DNA from: Chaetoderma sp. LZ-2023a
Taxonomy: Eukaryota > Mollusca > Caudofoveata > Chaetodermatida > Chaetodermatidae
Length of the DNA: 64,000 bases
Direction: 5' to 3'
NCBI GenBank assembly: GCA_034401795.1
Contig: CM067367.1
Location: 52,154,384-52,218,383, forward strand
Part shown: piece after piece, positions 45,440 to 60,454 of the stretch
How positions within the stretch are numbered: position 1 is the stretch's first letter
Layout: each line of letters starts with the position of its first letter
Program-made: the position numbers and the translations under genes
The notes under the pieces: generated by a model
Database searches by the model: none
What the model was told of the DNA's origin: nothing
Seen by the model: only the letters and a program-made list of their open reading frames with translations

Positions 45440-46740
45440 GAGTTTTGAAACGTTCCCCCAAGCAGTTTCTGAGAATATTGTTAGAAGGTTTTAAAACTCA
45501 GCCAAAATCCAAGATGGTCACTCGCCAAATTGACTTATCGGCTTAGTTTGAACAAACCTGGATCCAGATTCCTTAAGGGTGCTTTTTCCCAAATGTAATT
45601 GAGGCTGGAAAAAGATCCAAGATGACCGCCAAACCATTTATGCGAAACTGGACAATTGAATTCAGCATACCCAAAGACCTATATAAAACCAATTTCAGCT
45701 TCAAAATCCATCAGATAAAAAAATTTAATAAAGCCGCCAAACAGTCTACGTTTTGATTGGTCCAGAGCGTTCATGTTTTTACGTATCACCTTCCCTTGAA
45801 CAAACTTTAATGGCCCTTAGCCCGATCCGTTCAACGATTCCGGAGAAGTCGTTTTCGCCATAGGTCATCCAAGATGGTCGCCGAAACATTCGGCCAATCA
45901 AATTCCCTTGAACAAACATGGTTTAGTTGTGTCCCTAGATAATGTTTCATAAATTTTGAATTGATCCCTCACGCAGTTTCAGAAGATCTTTAAATTACGT
46001 TTCTAAAAATCTGCCAAATTCCAAGATGGTTGCCGGCTAAATTGGCCAACTAGCTTACTTTGAACAAACTTGTATATCTATCTCTTAAGGATGCTTCCTG
46101 CCAGATATAATTGAAATCTTAGCCAGTGGTTCTCGAAAAGACATTTTAAATTTCCTATTGCTTTTGGCTGGAGAAGGATCCTAGATGGCAGCCAGTCCAT
46201 TTATCCAACAGTTTCGAAAGTGCAAATTTGAAATCAGCATACCCTAAAACCTATACAAAACCAATTTCGGTTTCAAAGTCCATCAAATAAAAAAGTCCAA
46301 TATGGCCACCGAACACAACATTTTCTGGTGAAAAAGTCATTTTTGCGAATCCTAGTTTATCCGAGATGGCCGCTAAACCATTTGACCAATCCAGTTCCAT
46401 TCAACAAACTTAGTTCAGCGCTTGGCCTAGATGATATGTCATGAGTTTTGAATCATTCCCTCAAGGAGTTTCGGAGAAGATTTTTAAAGACATTTCTAAA
46501 AATCGACCGAAATCCAAGATCCAAATTGACTTCCTTTGAACAAACTTGGGTCTGTGACCTGGGAGTACTTCAATAAACTTGAAACTATACCCTCAGGATG
46601 CGTCCTGCCTAATAGAATTGAAATCGGCCCAGTGGTGCTTGAGAAGAAGTCGCTTAAAGAGAAAGTTGAGCGTCAGACGACGGACGAGCGAACAGACACA
46701 TGACGGACGATCGCCATAGCATAATAAGCTTGATCATTTG
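45440..46740. repeat. Dispersed repeat with recurring AAGATGG/CCAA and TTGAACAAAC blocks
   Basis: Internally repetitive. Blocks such as AAATCCAAGATGGTC, TTGAACAAACTTGG, CCTCAGGATGCTTCCTGCC and CAAAATCCATCA recur three to four times at about 430-450 bp intervals. It ends with GTCAGACGACGGACGAGCGA simple sequence. Non-coding. Confidence 0.75.
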
Positions 46741-46879
46741 GCTATTCTGGCTAGATAAGCTAAAATGTGCATATTTAACCCTATTTATCACATACTACAT
46801 TGACATTGAAATCCATTAATCATAAAATAAATCTAGATTGATCGATCTATGACGCGTCATCGCAAATCCCCACGTTCAC

Positions 46880-47870
46880 CGTTTTGAACTTTTGACACAC
46901 CAACCCACCACCGGGTGGGGGTGGGGTGGGGGGGAGGGGGAGCGGAGCAAAATGTACATATCATTTTGCACTCCGCAATCATATGGGTAACTCACATACC
47001 AAATTTGGTAGAATTCCGTCCAACAGTGTCAGAGGAGTCAATCAATCAATTTCATGACCTTTTCACCCCATCCCCACCCCTGGGGCGGGGCCAAATGTAA
47101 ATGTGCTCCTCCACTCCACATTGATATTGGTAACTGACATACCAAATTTGGTTGAATTCCGTCCAATGGTTTCGGAGGAGATGCGTTACAATCAATTTCC
47201 GCAGGTTAAAATTTGATCTTTTGACCCCTGGTGGCGGAGCCATATCTAAATGGCCTCTTACACTCCGCAATCATAGGAGTAACTCAGATATCAAATTTGG
47301 TTGAGTTCCGTTTAACGATTTCAGAGGAGTTGCATTACAATCAATTTCATGACCCTTTGACCCCATCCCCCACCCCCTGAGGGCGGGGCTAAATGTAAAT
47401 TTGCTCATCCACTTCACATTGATATGGGTAACTGATATACTAAATTTGGTTGAATTCCGTAAACCAGTGTCAGAGGAGTGGCATTGCAATACATTATTTG
47501 ACCTTTTGACCCCCCCCCTCACCATCCCCTGGAGGCGGGGCCAAATGTAAATGTGCAAATTGTTATGGGTAATCTACAGAACAAATTTGGTTGAATTCTG
47601 TCCAACGGTTTCGGAGGAAATGCAGGTTAAAATTTTACATTTTGACCCCTCACCAAGCCCTGGGAGCGGACCCAATCTTAAATGGCCTCTTGCACTCTGC
47701 AATCATATGGGTAACTCAGATATCAAATTTGGTTCAATTCCACCCAGCTGTTTGGGAGGAGTTAGCTTGACGGACAGACGGACGGAAGGACAGACGGACA
47801 GAAGGTCAGACGGGCGGAGGCGATTACAATATCACCGACGTTTTTTCAAAACGTCGGGATAACTAGATTC
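46880..47870. repeat. Six-unit degenerate tandem repeat (about 145 bp, alternating pairs)
   Basis: AAATTTGGTTGAATTCCGTC-type cores near 47001, 47142, 47291, 47442, 47582 and 47724. Odd and even units carry different lead-ins (CTCCGCAATCATATGGGTAA versus CCACATTGATATGGGTAACT), so the true period is a dimer of about 290 bp. It ends with GACGGACAGACGGACGGAAG simple repeat. Confidence 0.85.
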
Positions 47871-48122
47871 TTCATTGTTGAACCTTTCATCATGGGTTTC
47901 TGATCTAACCTGCCCATGATCACAATACGGGATCCATTTTCAGCTTACAAAATCAGTGAAATATTTCCTCTGTTTTCAGAGTTAACAAAAGCACCTTCCA
48001 TAGTGTTTAAATGATTATCAACCATTTCAAGTTAAATCGATTGGTTTATTATTTAACGTTTTAATGGATGAATTTGGTCAAGAAAATTGCATTATTTGTT
48101 TATTGAATGTCCATATTCAGGC
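47871..48122. other. No gene recognised
   Basis: Short unique stretch. Confidence 0.4.
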
Positions 48123-48226
48123 CAAGAGAAAACTATTTTTGAAATTTAACCACTGTAATGACTGGCTCTGTTATCCAGCCTGTCATTCCAGTGATACATT
48201 ATTAAAAAATACTCATTTTTGGCCTG
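48123..48226. mobile_element. M2 hairpin MITE
   Basis: CAAGAGAAAACTATTTTTGA, then ACTGTAATGACTGGCTC with inverted partner CAGCCTGTCATTCCAGTG. More diverged than the copy at 55.8 kb. Confidence 0.7.
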
Positions 48227-49780
48227 TAAATTGCCATTCCTCAAGATCACTGCAGAGGCCGGTTTTAGCCGACTTCATCATGAAAAGGTTAAACGCACCA
48301 ATACATAGACAAAACAAACAAGCAAACAAACAAACAAAAATCAACAAACAAACCAATATGGCTGTTGTAGATCTACGATACAGCGCGCAGTTTTAAAACT
48401 ATTAATTGTAAGGGAATAAATCTATTTTAACCTATGCTGTATTTATAGAAATGTAACGAATAATTTATAATAATATAAAGCCAAGACATAAATCTATATA
48501 AAACTATAAACGAGTTTCAGAAAACACTTAAATGGCCTTAAGATCTTAACAGTAAACAATGTTTAAGTATACAACTTGCACATTTCAGCCTAGTACAGCG
48601 GCCAATGCCTAATAGCCTCAACCACCGGAAATAAATAGGCATATAGCGGGTCGTATTTGTTACGCTCGACTGATTTCAGTTTAACTAGTCTGTTGTAGTC
48701 CTAAAAACATCGAGTTCATTTTGTTATGCAACGCCTATTCAACGGGATGTGTACACCATGGCCGAACTGTCTGACCAGGTTACTGGACATGTTTACTGAG
48801 ACAGGACGTTGGCAGGATCAATAAATTGTAAAGAGGCTAAAGAATTCGGTATTTGTATTCGGTGCATTTGTTCATGACGAGTCAGTTGCAAGGTTAACTA
48901 CAAGTGAATAGAGCGATCTTGAGGAATTGCTCCTCCGTTTATAAGTGGTAGTAAAATAGCGTGTACTAGATGTAGGCGGTATGGGGGAGAATACAGAATT
49001 ACACGTATAATTGGTAGATATAAATATATATATATATAATATGGTCCAGAACGAGCGAGTGTTCCATTACGTGGTGTAATTCAATAGCCGTGATGTAAAA
49101 CTCTTTATAATTCCCTTTAAATTCTATGTATGTGCTATATATTTACTATCGGTCTACTTCTCTAGTTACCCAAAAGACGGTCACTACAAGAGCCAGATGG
49201 TCAGGATGGCAAGGTTATGCCACGAGAAAACCAAAGTTCCTTATAATATGGTGATTCTTTAAGATAGTTGGTCGTAAGCCCACCTGTCTTAAATAACCCC
49301 CATGTTTTGAGCACAAATCTAGGTTGTCATTAACATATATACGGCGACTATATGAATTGTTACAAATATATATTTATATATTTCTAGATTAGTTGTTAAC
49401 GATTTAACGAGCGACTGCGTTATTTATTGTGCTCTTGCCAACGGATAGTGCCATGGATTACGCAAGATGACCTATATTTGCAAATACGAAAAACCGACGT
49501 ACTTATCATATATTAACTAAAGGATATATTATATTCCTCAGTTTTGTAGGTTATAACCTGTTATACTTAGAGGAAGCGTCTCTATAGAAGTGTGGATATT
49601 TACCAGTGAGCTTGACATTCTAAGCAGGTATGTACATAGTTAATGTGTGTTTGAGAAATGTGCTAATGGACTAAAGCTGAACAGCGATTATATTGGGAGG
49701 GAATTGAATTAACCGTTTAATATACATATATACAAATTTCCTCTAAAAATTTATTTGAGAAAATATCGATTTATCGATCA
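48227..49780. other. No gene recognised
   Basis: AT-rich. CAAACAAACAAACAAA run near 48310-48355. Nothing coding. Confidence 0.5.
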
Positions 49781-49877
49781 AGAGAAGACTATTTTTGAAA
49801 ATGTATCACTAGAATGACTGACTCTGTTATAGACCCAGGCATTCCAGTGGTATGTTATAAGAAATAGTCTTCTCTTG
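49781..49877. mobile_element. M2 hairpin MITE
   Basis: AGAGAAGACTATTTTTGAAA and the inverted partner AAATAGTCTTCTCTTG, with an inner GAATGACTG...CATTCCAGTGG pair. Confidence 0.75.
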
Positions 49878-50191
49878 CTCTGGACATTTCTCAAGATCAC
49901 TGCTGAAGGCGTTTTTGGCCAGCGTGAGCGTTAAAAGGTTAAATGGAAGTGTAGTACATAAGTGGGCTGGTATAATATGCAGATAAGAATTGACTGACCG
50001 CATGAACGGTCAGATCTCCTGTATCATTGCGTGGATTGAGAGAGACATGAAACTTCACAACAGCCAATAATTCGGAGTCGCGCGATACTAACACTGTCTT
50101 GATACCGTTTAGCATCTGCTCTAGATGTTACAGCCTGCAAATACTTTGCGAAAAGGAATTTAGCTAAACGATTTCCTTCCCTAGTCTACGT

Positions 50192-50231
<40 letters not shown>
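49878..50231. other. No gene; (TA)n at 50197-50231
   Basis: Unique sequence ending in the TA microsatellite that received the Tc1 element. Confidence 0.6.
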
Positions 50232-52079
<1,848 letters not shown>

Positions 52080-52510
52080 GCCATACCATACAGAAAACTA
52101 TCCGATTGCATCCAAATATATTTACCTGGCTCTGGAGTACTAAATAGACATTTTAAAAAGACTTGAAGATAGTTAATTAAACTCACCTGGTATATTTCAA
52201 TCAGATCATCTGAGTTTCAACAACCGCGTGGATCTTTGGTGGGAATCGTTGGTAACGAGACTATACTAGATTATGATCTTGGTGCTTAACATTCTGATGT
52301 GAAATAATGCACCTTTCCACTGTATCCATCAATCATATGACGTCATAATCAACTACGTGACGTGTAGCGCGACGTCATTATGAATGACGTCATTATGAAG
52401 TCATGGATGACGTAGATAAGTACATCACGAACGCATATTTCAAGACGGACTATGCGTTGTTGTACGAATGATTCCAATATTTCATTGATTTATATATATA
52501 TATATATATA
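52080..52510. other. No gene; CRE-rich flank and short (TA)n at 52492-52514
   Basis: CATATGACGTCATAATCAAC near 52335 and two further GACGTCAT motifs to 52400; these are typical M1 left-flank sequence without the hairpin. Confidence 0.6.
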
Positions 52511-53461
52511 TATAATAAGTAATAATAAGTGAATTTATAACGCGCCAAACTCCACGCAAGCATGCTCGTAGCGCAAGACAATGAAATGATAATATAAACA
52601 TTAATTTAAATTTTGGTACGCTTGTTTAAAGAGATGAGTTTTAAGATTTGATTTGAATGTTGTAAGATTTTTTGACAATTTTAGATGAATAGGGAGGTTG
52701 TTCCATTCAGTGGCGGCCGAGAAAGAAAATGTTCTAAAGCCGTATGAATTCATTTTGTATTTTGGGATTTTGAGCATTTGCTTGTTTAGGGATCTAAGTG
52801 ACCGGGTTGGTTGGTATGGCTCGACTAATGCAGAAAGGTATGTAGGTGCAGTTCCTGAGACACACTTGTAAGCTAGACAGAGGATTTTAAATTGGATACG
52901 TTGAGCAATTGGCAACCAGTGAAGCTTATGGAGAATCGGAGTGATGTGTGCATCTTTTGCCTGGCGTGAGATTATTCGTGCTGCTGTATTCTGAATAGTT
53001 TGGAGCTTGTGGATGTTTTCTTTTGCCATACCAATACAGAGACTATTGCAGTAGTCCAACCTAGACATTACCGTCATGATCACTAATTTTGTGGTAGCCT
53101 CTGTGGTAAGATAATTCCTGATGTGTGCAATGTTCCGCAGCTGCAAAAAGCACACTCTGCGCAGATAGTTTATATGTTTATCCATGCACAACTCGCTATC
53201 CAGTATCACGCCGAGGTCTTTAACCGTGTTGGAGATCGGAATTATATTTGTACCAATGACTAGACTACTTAGTTCTGTTTTGTCTCGTCTGATAGATGGA
53301 CCCACCAACATACATTCAGTCTTTTCTTCGTTCAGCTTTAGCATGTTGGTTGTCATCCATGCTTTTATGTCCGCACAACAATCTGTTAGCTGTTTGGTTG
53401 CTAGAGATGCAGATGCCGCTGGAGGAGGAAATGTATTATATGAAATATTGGAATCATTCAT
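52511..53461 (-). mobile_element. CR1/L2-type LINE, 5'-truncated 3' end
   Basis: 286-residue frame (53461-52601) with the C-terminal part of the reverse transcriptase and thumb: LNEEKTECMLVG, VKDLGVILDS, SRLDYCNSLCIGM, LQTIQNTAARII, HITPILHKLHWLPI, RIQFKILCLAYK and TEWNNLPIHLK. This is the jockey/CR1/L2 pattern. The 3' UTR ends with GGCGCGTTATAAATTCACTT and then a TTATTACTTATTA tail, typical of that clade. The YADD core and endonuclease are missing, so it cannot move alone. The frame itself is uninterrupted. Confidence 0.88.
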
Positions 53462-53487
53462 GGGAATGAGCTTTTTCAGTTTTAACT

Positions 53488-53713
53488 ATGGCCCGCCCAC
53501 CTCTAGTTAAGCTCCACCCACACTTCGCCGTGTTGGGATTGATCGATCCCCGAATGCCCTAACTATCAATTTCCTGAAAACTATACAGGTAAGCTGTTGA
53601 ATATTTTTTAACTAATTTGACTGGGTGCTGTTGCTGCCTAGGGCAGTAACCGCGTCCAGTCAAATTAGTTTCAAAATATTCAACAGACTATTTATTAAAT
53701 AGTAAAGACATAC

Positions 53714-53715
<2 letters not shown>
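53488..53715 (-). mobile_element. M1 hairpin MITE
   Basis: Reverse orientation. Two TAGCTA units (CGCCCACCTCTAGTTAAGCT region), GATCGATCC, CTGAAAACTATACAGG, then hairpin TTTAACTAATTTGACTGGGT...TCCAGTCAAATTAGTTTC. It abuts the truncated 5' end of the LINE. Confidence 0.85.

Positions 53716-53716
<1 letters not shown>

Positions 53717-53783
<67 letters not shown>
53717..53783. repeat. (TA)n microsatellite
   Basis: About 33 TA units directly following the M1 copy. Confidence 0.97.
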
Positions 53784-53785
<2 letters not shown>

Positions 53786-54450
53786 GGTAACAACTATTTG
53801 GACAATTCTGAGTAGTTGTGGTAAAATTTGAAACAGTTGTTCAGGCGAGGCTATTTGAGAAATAGCTCATAGCTCGTATTGGACACAAAACCACTTAAGC
53901 GGCCGATGCGAGACATTGCGAGGCACAGAAAAATAACGTAATGGTATAACGAGTAACAAAGTGTGGTGGGCCTGGGAGTCACTGTAGTATACGATGGTAG
54001 TGGATTTGGAGGACTAAAATCTGGGAGGGCAATTGCCCCTACCCCCACTCCGGACCTCCCTTGCTAAGTGTGCGGTGTATAGGCCTGGAAGGAAAGAATG
54101 AATGTATGAAGGTATTTTCCTTTAGAAAATCGTGCTTAATTTGAGCACACATTTTGACATTTCCTGTTACATTTTATTCCCAGCAAATATTGCATTATTT
54201 TCTCCAACGATACGATACTGTGTAATCACCAATTCGTGTGCAAATACTGTCTACAATCAGGGTAGGGCTAAGCATATACATAGGCCTGCCTCACATTAAC
54301 ATACCGCATCACGATGTCGTACGACGAAAGCCGGATTAAGCATGTTTGGGGTCCATGACCAAATAGTTATTGGGGCCAACGAGGGAATGCTGCGCTGCTG
54401 CTGATGCAGTTGTTGGTGCTACAACGACAACAACAACAACAACAACAACA

Positions 54451-54491
<41 letters not shown>

Positions 54492-55014
54492 ATACATACG
54501 TGCATGCGGGTGCTTAGGGATATAGCAGGATGGATCGCTGTTTGGATGGGTGGGTGAGTGGGTGGATAATTGGATGGGTGGGTGCGGGGGTGGATGGTGT
54601 GTGCGTGCATGGTGGGTGAATGCATGGATGGTGGGTTAGTGGTTAGAGTACTCGCCTCCCACGCGCTAGGCGGAATGTGACGCAGAATTGCCTCGTTACT
54701 TATGTGTCAAAATAGTGTTGAATATTTTGAAACCAATTTAACTGAAACCGTGTGCTGCTTAATGACTGTAAAAGCGAGATACTGGGATAAAAAGCTTCAA
54801 ATGGGTAAAATGCGATGCTTGTTTTTGATTTGCGGACTTTTCCTTCTTTTTGGGGGCCCCGGTGCTGTAGCCCCGTTAGTCCTTGCCTTTATCCCGCTCT
54901 GTACAGTACCGCTTCCAAGCGTGCCAACATCACTTGCAAACGGCAGCTGTAGACTGAAGTGAACTTACTAGCGTTATTAAGATTCAGGAAATCGGTAGCT
55001 TGAGTATCTGCTCA
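53784..55014. other. No gene; (ACA)n(ACT)n at 54424-54491 and M1 half copy near 54708-54760
   Basis: Contains the trinucleotide run, GGATGGGTGGGTG-type degenerate repeats (54535-54640), and a TAGTGGTTAGAGTACTCGCC segment at about 54645 that resembles a tRNA box A but has no box B. The 86-residue open stretch 54702-54962 has a hydrophobic core but starts inside M1 sequence, so I do not call it. Confidence 0.55.
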
Positions 55015-55118
55015 TTACCCAGATAACGCAGCTTACTGGGCCGATGCTGGGCCGATACCTGGCCGATACTGAAAGTATCGGCCCGGTATCGGCCCGGTGA
55101 GCCGCGTTATCAGGGTAT
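55015..55118. mobile_element. M3 hairpin MITE
   Basis: Inverted ends: TACCCAGATAACGCAGCTTA...GGGCCGAT and ATCGGCCC...CGCGTTATCAGGGTA, nearly the whole element being foldback. A second copy is at 63801-63889. Confidence 0.8.
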
Positions 55119-55806
55119 ATTCTCGATTGATATTTTGTAATTAAGATTAAAACTTAGATATTAAAATTCCTCGGGATAACATACTCAGGAGAATAACAGC
55201 AAACAGATTAACATCCTTTAACCACGTATAGCTGCTCCACAGATATCGGCCCTATATACCACAGCACATTGGTTATGGAATTCAAAATAATCAACATGCG
55301 ACTCTGTAGAAACTAGAAATTGAGACGTATAGTAAGTATTTTCTAAAAGTTAGTTTGTTTCCTACAAGGTAGAAACGTGTTTGTACAAATCTGTTGGTTT
55401 GCCTAATATCTACGTTCTTTATATCGGCTTGCTGGTGGCCCGAAGGCAATTAAATCTTTACAGTTACGCTTGAGTGGAATACAACCGATTGCGGCAGTTG
55501 TATATTTGCAATGATCGCAGTTATGACCTTAATTAATGAGCATGTGTTTTTGTATGCATATATGCATAAAGATCACAGTTATAAACGTGTTCACGGGAAT
55601 GACTTCCGAATTTGGGTAGCGGTTCACGCTTGACTTATCATCACACAAACCAGTTATTCTCTTGACCAGCAAATGGACATTGCTCAATACCACTACGGGT
55701 GTCTGTGTTGGCTGGCTTCGCCATGAAAGAGTTAATTAACCCTTTCACGACGAAGCCGGCCCAAACCGGCTGCTGTAGTGGTCTTGAGGTATTCCCATTT
55801 GCAGGT
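55119..55806. other. No gene recognised
   Basis: AT-rich unique sequence. Confidence 0.5.
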
Positions 55807-55907
55807 CAAGAGAAGACAATTTTTGAAAATTGATCACTGGAATGACTGGCTCGGTAATCGAGCCAGCCATTCCAGTGGTCAATTCTAAAAAATAGTCTTC
55901 TCTTGGC
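55807..55907. mobile_element. M2 hairpin MITE, best-preserved copy
   Basis: CAAGAGAAGACAATTTTTGA, inner arms ACTGGAATGACTGGCTCG and CGAGCCAGCCATTCCAGT around GTAAT, ending AAATAGTCTTCTCTTG. Confidence 0.88.
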
Positions 55908-56937
<1,030 letters not shown>

Positions 56938-57452
56938 ACTTAGAATTATTATGAAAGTTACAGTTATTATTTACACGTACTTCATAATTAGTAATGACAG
57001 AATTATTAATGTTATTGTACCGCCATCTCAATAACAAAGTACTAAAATTATAGTGGTCATATTGTGGGTGTCATCAGGATTTAGATTATAATAAATATAT
57101 AATAACTGATTATAAAAAATGTCAGATTGGTATTCTTAGAAATGGGTTATTGCTGTACATAAGGTAGTAATTTTTTAAACTAAAATACAGAACAACCTTA
57201 TTTTCAACAATAGACAATTATATCCATTCATATCGCGACAGAGACTATTTTGGGTATTCACCACCGGAGTGACTTGCTCGATAACCGAACCAGTCATTGC
57301 TGTGTTAAATCTACAAAACAGCCTCTCATCGTGTTACTATATAATTTTTCTACAATTAGGTTTCTTGTTATTGTTTCTTGGATAGCCACATGGTGGGGCA
57401 ACAAACTGGTTGTTAAGGCAGGTGGTTGTTTGCATTATGTGATTTTGGCGTC
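56938..57452. other. No gene; degenerate M2 hairpin at 57225-57330
   Basis: The M2 copy has arms ACCGGAGTGACTTGCTCG and GAACCAGTCATTGCTGTG, weaker than the others. Confidence 0.5.
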
Positions 57453-57860
57453 GGGTCAGTTCTTAGTTGGTTTAAGGGAAATCTTTAAGAGGACCACATT
57501 ATAACGTTACACTATAACGTTAGCTGACAGCTAACGCATTTCTATTATGACATCAGATACTTGGGTAACATAGGGTCAGTTCTTAGTTGGTTTAAGGGAA
57601 ATCTTTAAGAAGACCACATTATAACGTTACACTATAACGTTAGCCGACAGCTGACGCATTTCTATTATGACATCAGATACTTGGGTTACATAGGGTCGGT
57701 TCTTAGTTAGCTTAGGGGAGATCTTGAATAACCAGTGTGGGACACCAAGCGGGTTACTAGGGCAGTTGCCTGCTTACGTTGTATGATTGTAACGTCAGAT
57801 AAAAAGTGACACATTTTTATTATGACATCAGGTACTTGAGTAACAGATCGGATCGAATCT
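57453..57860 (+). repeat. 120-bp tandem repeat, about 3.3 units
   Basis: GGGTCAGTTCTTAGTTGG starts at 57453, 57573 and (as GGGTCGGTTC) 57693; a further diverged start is near 57848. Units 1 and 2 are almost identical, unit 3 is diverged. Each of the first two includes TATAACGTTACACTATAACG. Confidence 0.9.
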
Positions 57861-58039
57861 TAGGTAGTTTATGGGGAATCTTGTGCACCCACCCAGTGGA
57901 ACCTGTTCACTAATGCGGTCAGTTTGTTCCATTTGGGTTCAAAAGCATGTGGTCCGACTCGAGCACTAGTCTGAATGGAGCGACATCTAGCGGTAGAGTA
58001 GTTTTCTAGACATGGTTGACTACTATGTTTACACCTTAC

Positions 58040-58205
58040 TATTATTAATATTGTTGTTATTGTTGCTGTTGTTGCTGTCGCCGCTATAGTTATTGTTGTT
58101 GTCGTTGTTGTTGTCGTCGTCGCCGTTGTCGTTTTCGTTGTCGTTGTTGTTGTTGGTGTTGTTGCTGGTGGTGGTGGTGGTGGTGGTGGTGGTGGTGGTG
58201 GCGGT
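58040..58205. repeat. GTT/GGT trinucleotide microsatellite at the LINE 3' end
   Basis: GTTGTT, GTCGTC and GGTGGT blocks. It lies just past the stop of the minus-strand LINE and may be its expanded 3' tail. Confidence 0.9.
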
Positions 58206-59985
58206 GGTACTTTGCAATTCTCGTCAATGTTGTGTTGTTAATCTGCGAGTCCATTGTGTATAGGGTTAATCAACGTTGGAAGTGCCTATTAATTTCTTCG
58301 ATCATACGGCAGATCTTTATTAGTAATTTCTTGTTCTTCGTTGAAAGCAGTTGGTGAAATTTCGAAAAATTTGGTCTTTTATAATAGTGTCTTGGGAAGA
58401 TTTCTATACGTTTATCGCTAAAGAATTCGCAGATGAATAGGTAATGAAATTCATCTCCTATTTCATTCAGGGTGCATAGTGGACAGATTCTTTCTTCCCG
58501 GGGTATGCCTTCCCACCGCACCGTTTCTATTGGTAGCCGATGATTGCTTGTTCTAAATCTCGTGAATAAGATTCTGTTACGGTCATTTAAGTTCATGAGA
58601 TAATTTTCCATTTCCCAATTTATTTTAAAAGAGTGGTAGATTTTCCCCTTCCAAGATACGCCCATCTCTGATTGCCATGTTTGGATATATTGGTCATCAA
58701 GATTTTTGTTTATTCTTATTTTTGTTTCATTGAAGTCCAGAGATAGCTATGCCCCGTGCTATCTAAAATATTTTTTATAGTGTCTAGCCATTTGTAGTAT
58801 GTTCCGTTCTGATTGTGGTCTAATAGAATATGTTTGTATATTTTGCAAGCGAGTTTGGTTTGCTTACCTGAGATGAGCCTAAGCCAGTATGTTATCATGC
58901 GTTTTCTTATTACAATTTTGATTGGGGTTTCTCCTAACTCGCCGTATATCATATACTTTGGGGTGCTATTTTTTATTTCTAGGATGTACCGGAAAAAATC
59001 TAAATTTGCTTTCTCTAATAGGTTACAGTTTTCTATTCCGATGACTTCGCACCCGTATAGTAGGATTGGCTCAATTATTTGGTGGTACAATTTAATATGG
59101 CAATCCGTTGGTAGGTCCAGCTCCCTGGCTCGGCGATGTAGTGCAAATGTAGCTTTGCGAGCTTGTTCGGAAATATTTTTCTCCGCTAAAAGGAGGCGGC
59201 TATTATATGAAAAAAAATATTCCAAGATATTTGTAGCTATCTACTATTTCAAGCTCTATTAATTTAAGACGAAAATGTAGTTTTTCATAGAATCTTTTTG
59301 TACTGCCAAAGACCATGACCTTTGTTTTGTCTATGTTAATTTTGAGTTTCCATACGTCGCAGTATTCAACAAAAGAATTGAGCGTTTCCTGTAGGTCGCG
59401 TGAACTATTTGCTAGTACAGCAGTGTCATCAGCATAAAGAAGGATTAGTAGATTCAGTAAATTATTTATTTCTTCTTCTTCGCTATAGAGTTCTATTTGC
59501 TTACTGTTTCGGTTCTGAAGAAAGTTTTCTAAGTCATTAAGGTATATTGCAAATAGAATAGGTAAGAGATTTTCTCCCTGTCGCACTCCTCTGATACAGG
59601 CAAAGGGCTGTGACACTGCATTATTGAACTTAACTGCTGGTTTTATGTTGCTGTACATGCTTTTAATTACGTTAAAAATCTTGCCAGAGATACTATGCTG
59701 TCTAAGTTTATACCAAAGTCCATCGCGCCAAACCGAGTCGAAAGCTTTTTCAAAATCTACAAAGCAGCAAAACAGTTTTTTCTTTCTTCTTTTAAATATT
59801 TCTATTAATGTATAGAGTGTAAAGATGTGGTCAGTAGTGGAATAGCCATTTCTAAAGCCTGCCTGATTTTCAAACAGTTTGTCAGAGTTTTCGAGGAATT
59901 TATTTATTCGACTACTCAATATAGATGTAAAAAGTTTTCCCAAACCTATCTCACGAAACATGCCACACGTTTTGGCTCCGGCTTG
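58206..59985 (-). mobile_element. LINE with reverse transcriptase, 5'-truncated and frameshifted
   Basis: Minus-strand RT. 59991-59203 covers LGKLFTSILSSRINKFLE, NQAGFRNGYSTTDHIF, CCFVDFEKAFDSVWR, GVRQGENLLPILFAIYLND and the catalytic YADDTAVLA (near 59420), then KINIDKTKVMVFG. 59225-58716 continues with CEVIGIENCNLLEKANLDFF and YWLRLISGKQTKLACKIYKH. 58665-58270 has FRTSNHRLPIETVRWEGI and a CPLCTLNEIGDEFHYLFIC finger. Frame changes near 59210 and 58720 kill it. The endonuclease is absent because the copy begins inside the RT at about 59975. It shares the C-terminal finger type with the LINEs at 30.4 and 44.8 kb. The clade is not assigned. Confidence 0.88.
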
Positions 59986-60454
59986 TTTCATGCTCTATTT
60001 TCCCCGGGAAATACCAGTCGAATAAAAAAATATTCTCTGTGGAGCGAATGTGCTCTAAGTTTTCGCCCAGTCGAATACGGCTATTGATTTTGCGGATGAA
60101 CGCGATGGTATTGATAATATTATAAACGGCAATAATGCTATTCATAAATTTTAATTACGATGGTGTTAATTATGATTATCTTTCGCCGGCATAATGTGTA
60201 GGCCTACATTGTGTAAATTCATCGTTCCACATAATTATGTCACTTTGTGACCCGCGTGTAAATTAATTGAATTGAATTGAATTGAATTATGTCATGTATA
60301 GGCCGAGCATTCCGCGTGGGATGAATGCAACACCGACGGAGACGACGGCGTCGGCAGTGACGACGACGACGCTAATATCGGTGATGGCAAGGTTTGGGCT
60401 GTTATTAATTATTATCGTTGACTAAAAATGGATGAATTCTGTTTTTAATATGCC
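59986..60454. other. No gene recognised
   Basis: Unique sequence beyond the LINE truncation point. AATTGAATTG run at about 60263-60288 and a GACGACGGCG-rich stretch near 60340-60375. Confidence 0.5.

Noticed and set aside
54637-54710. tRNA gene
   Set aside because: Box A-like TAGTGGTTAGAGTACTCGCC is present, but there is no box B or acceptor-stem pairing.
54702-54962. Small membrane protein
   Set aside because: Begins within an M1 MITE arm; the hydrophobic stretch is not supported by any gene context.
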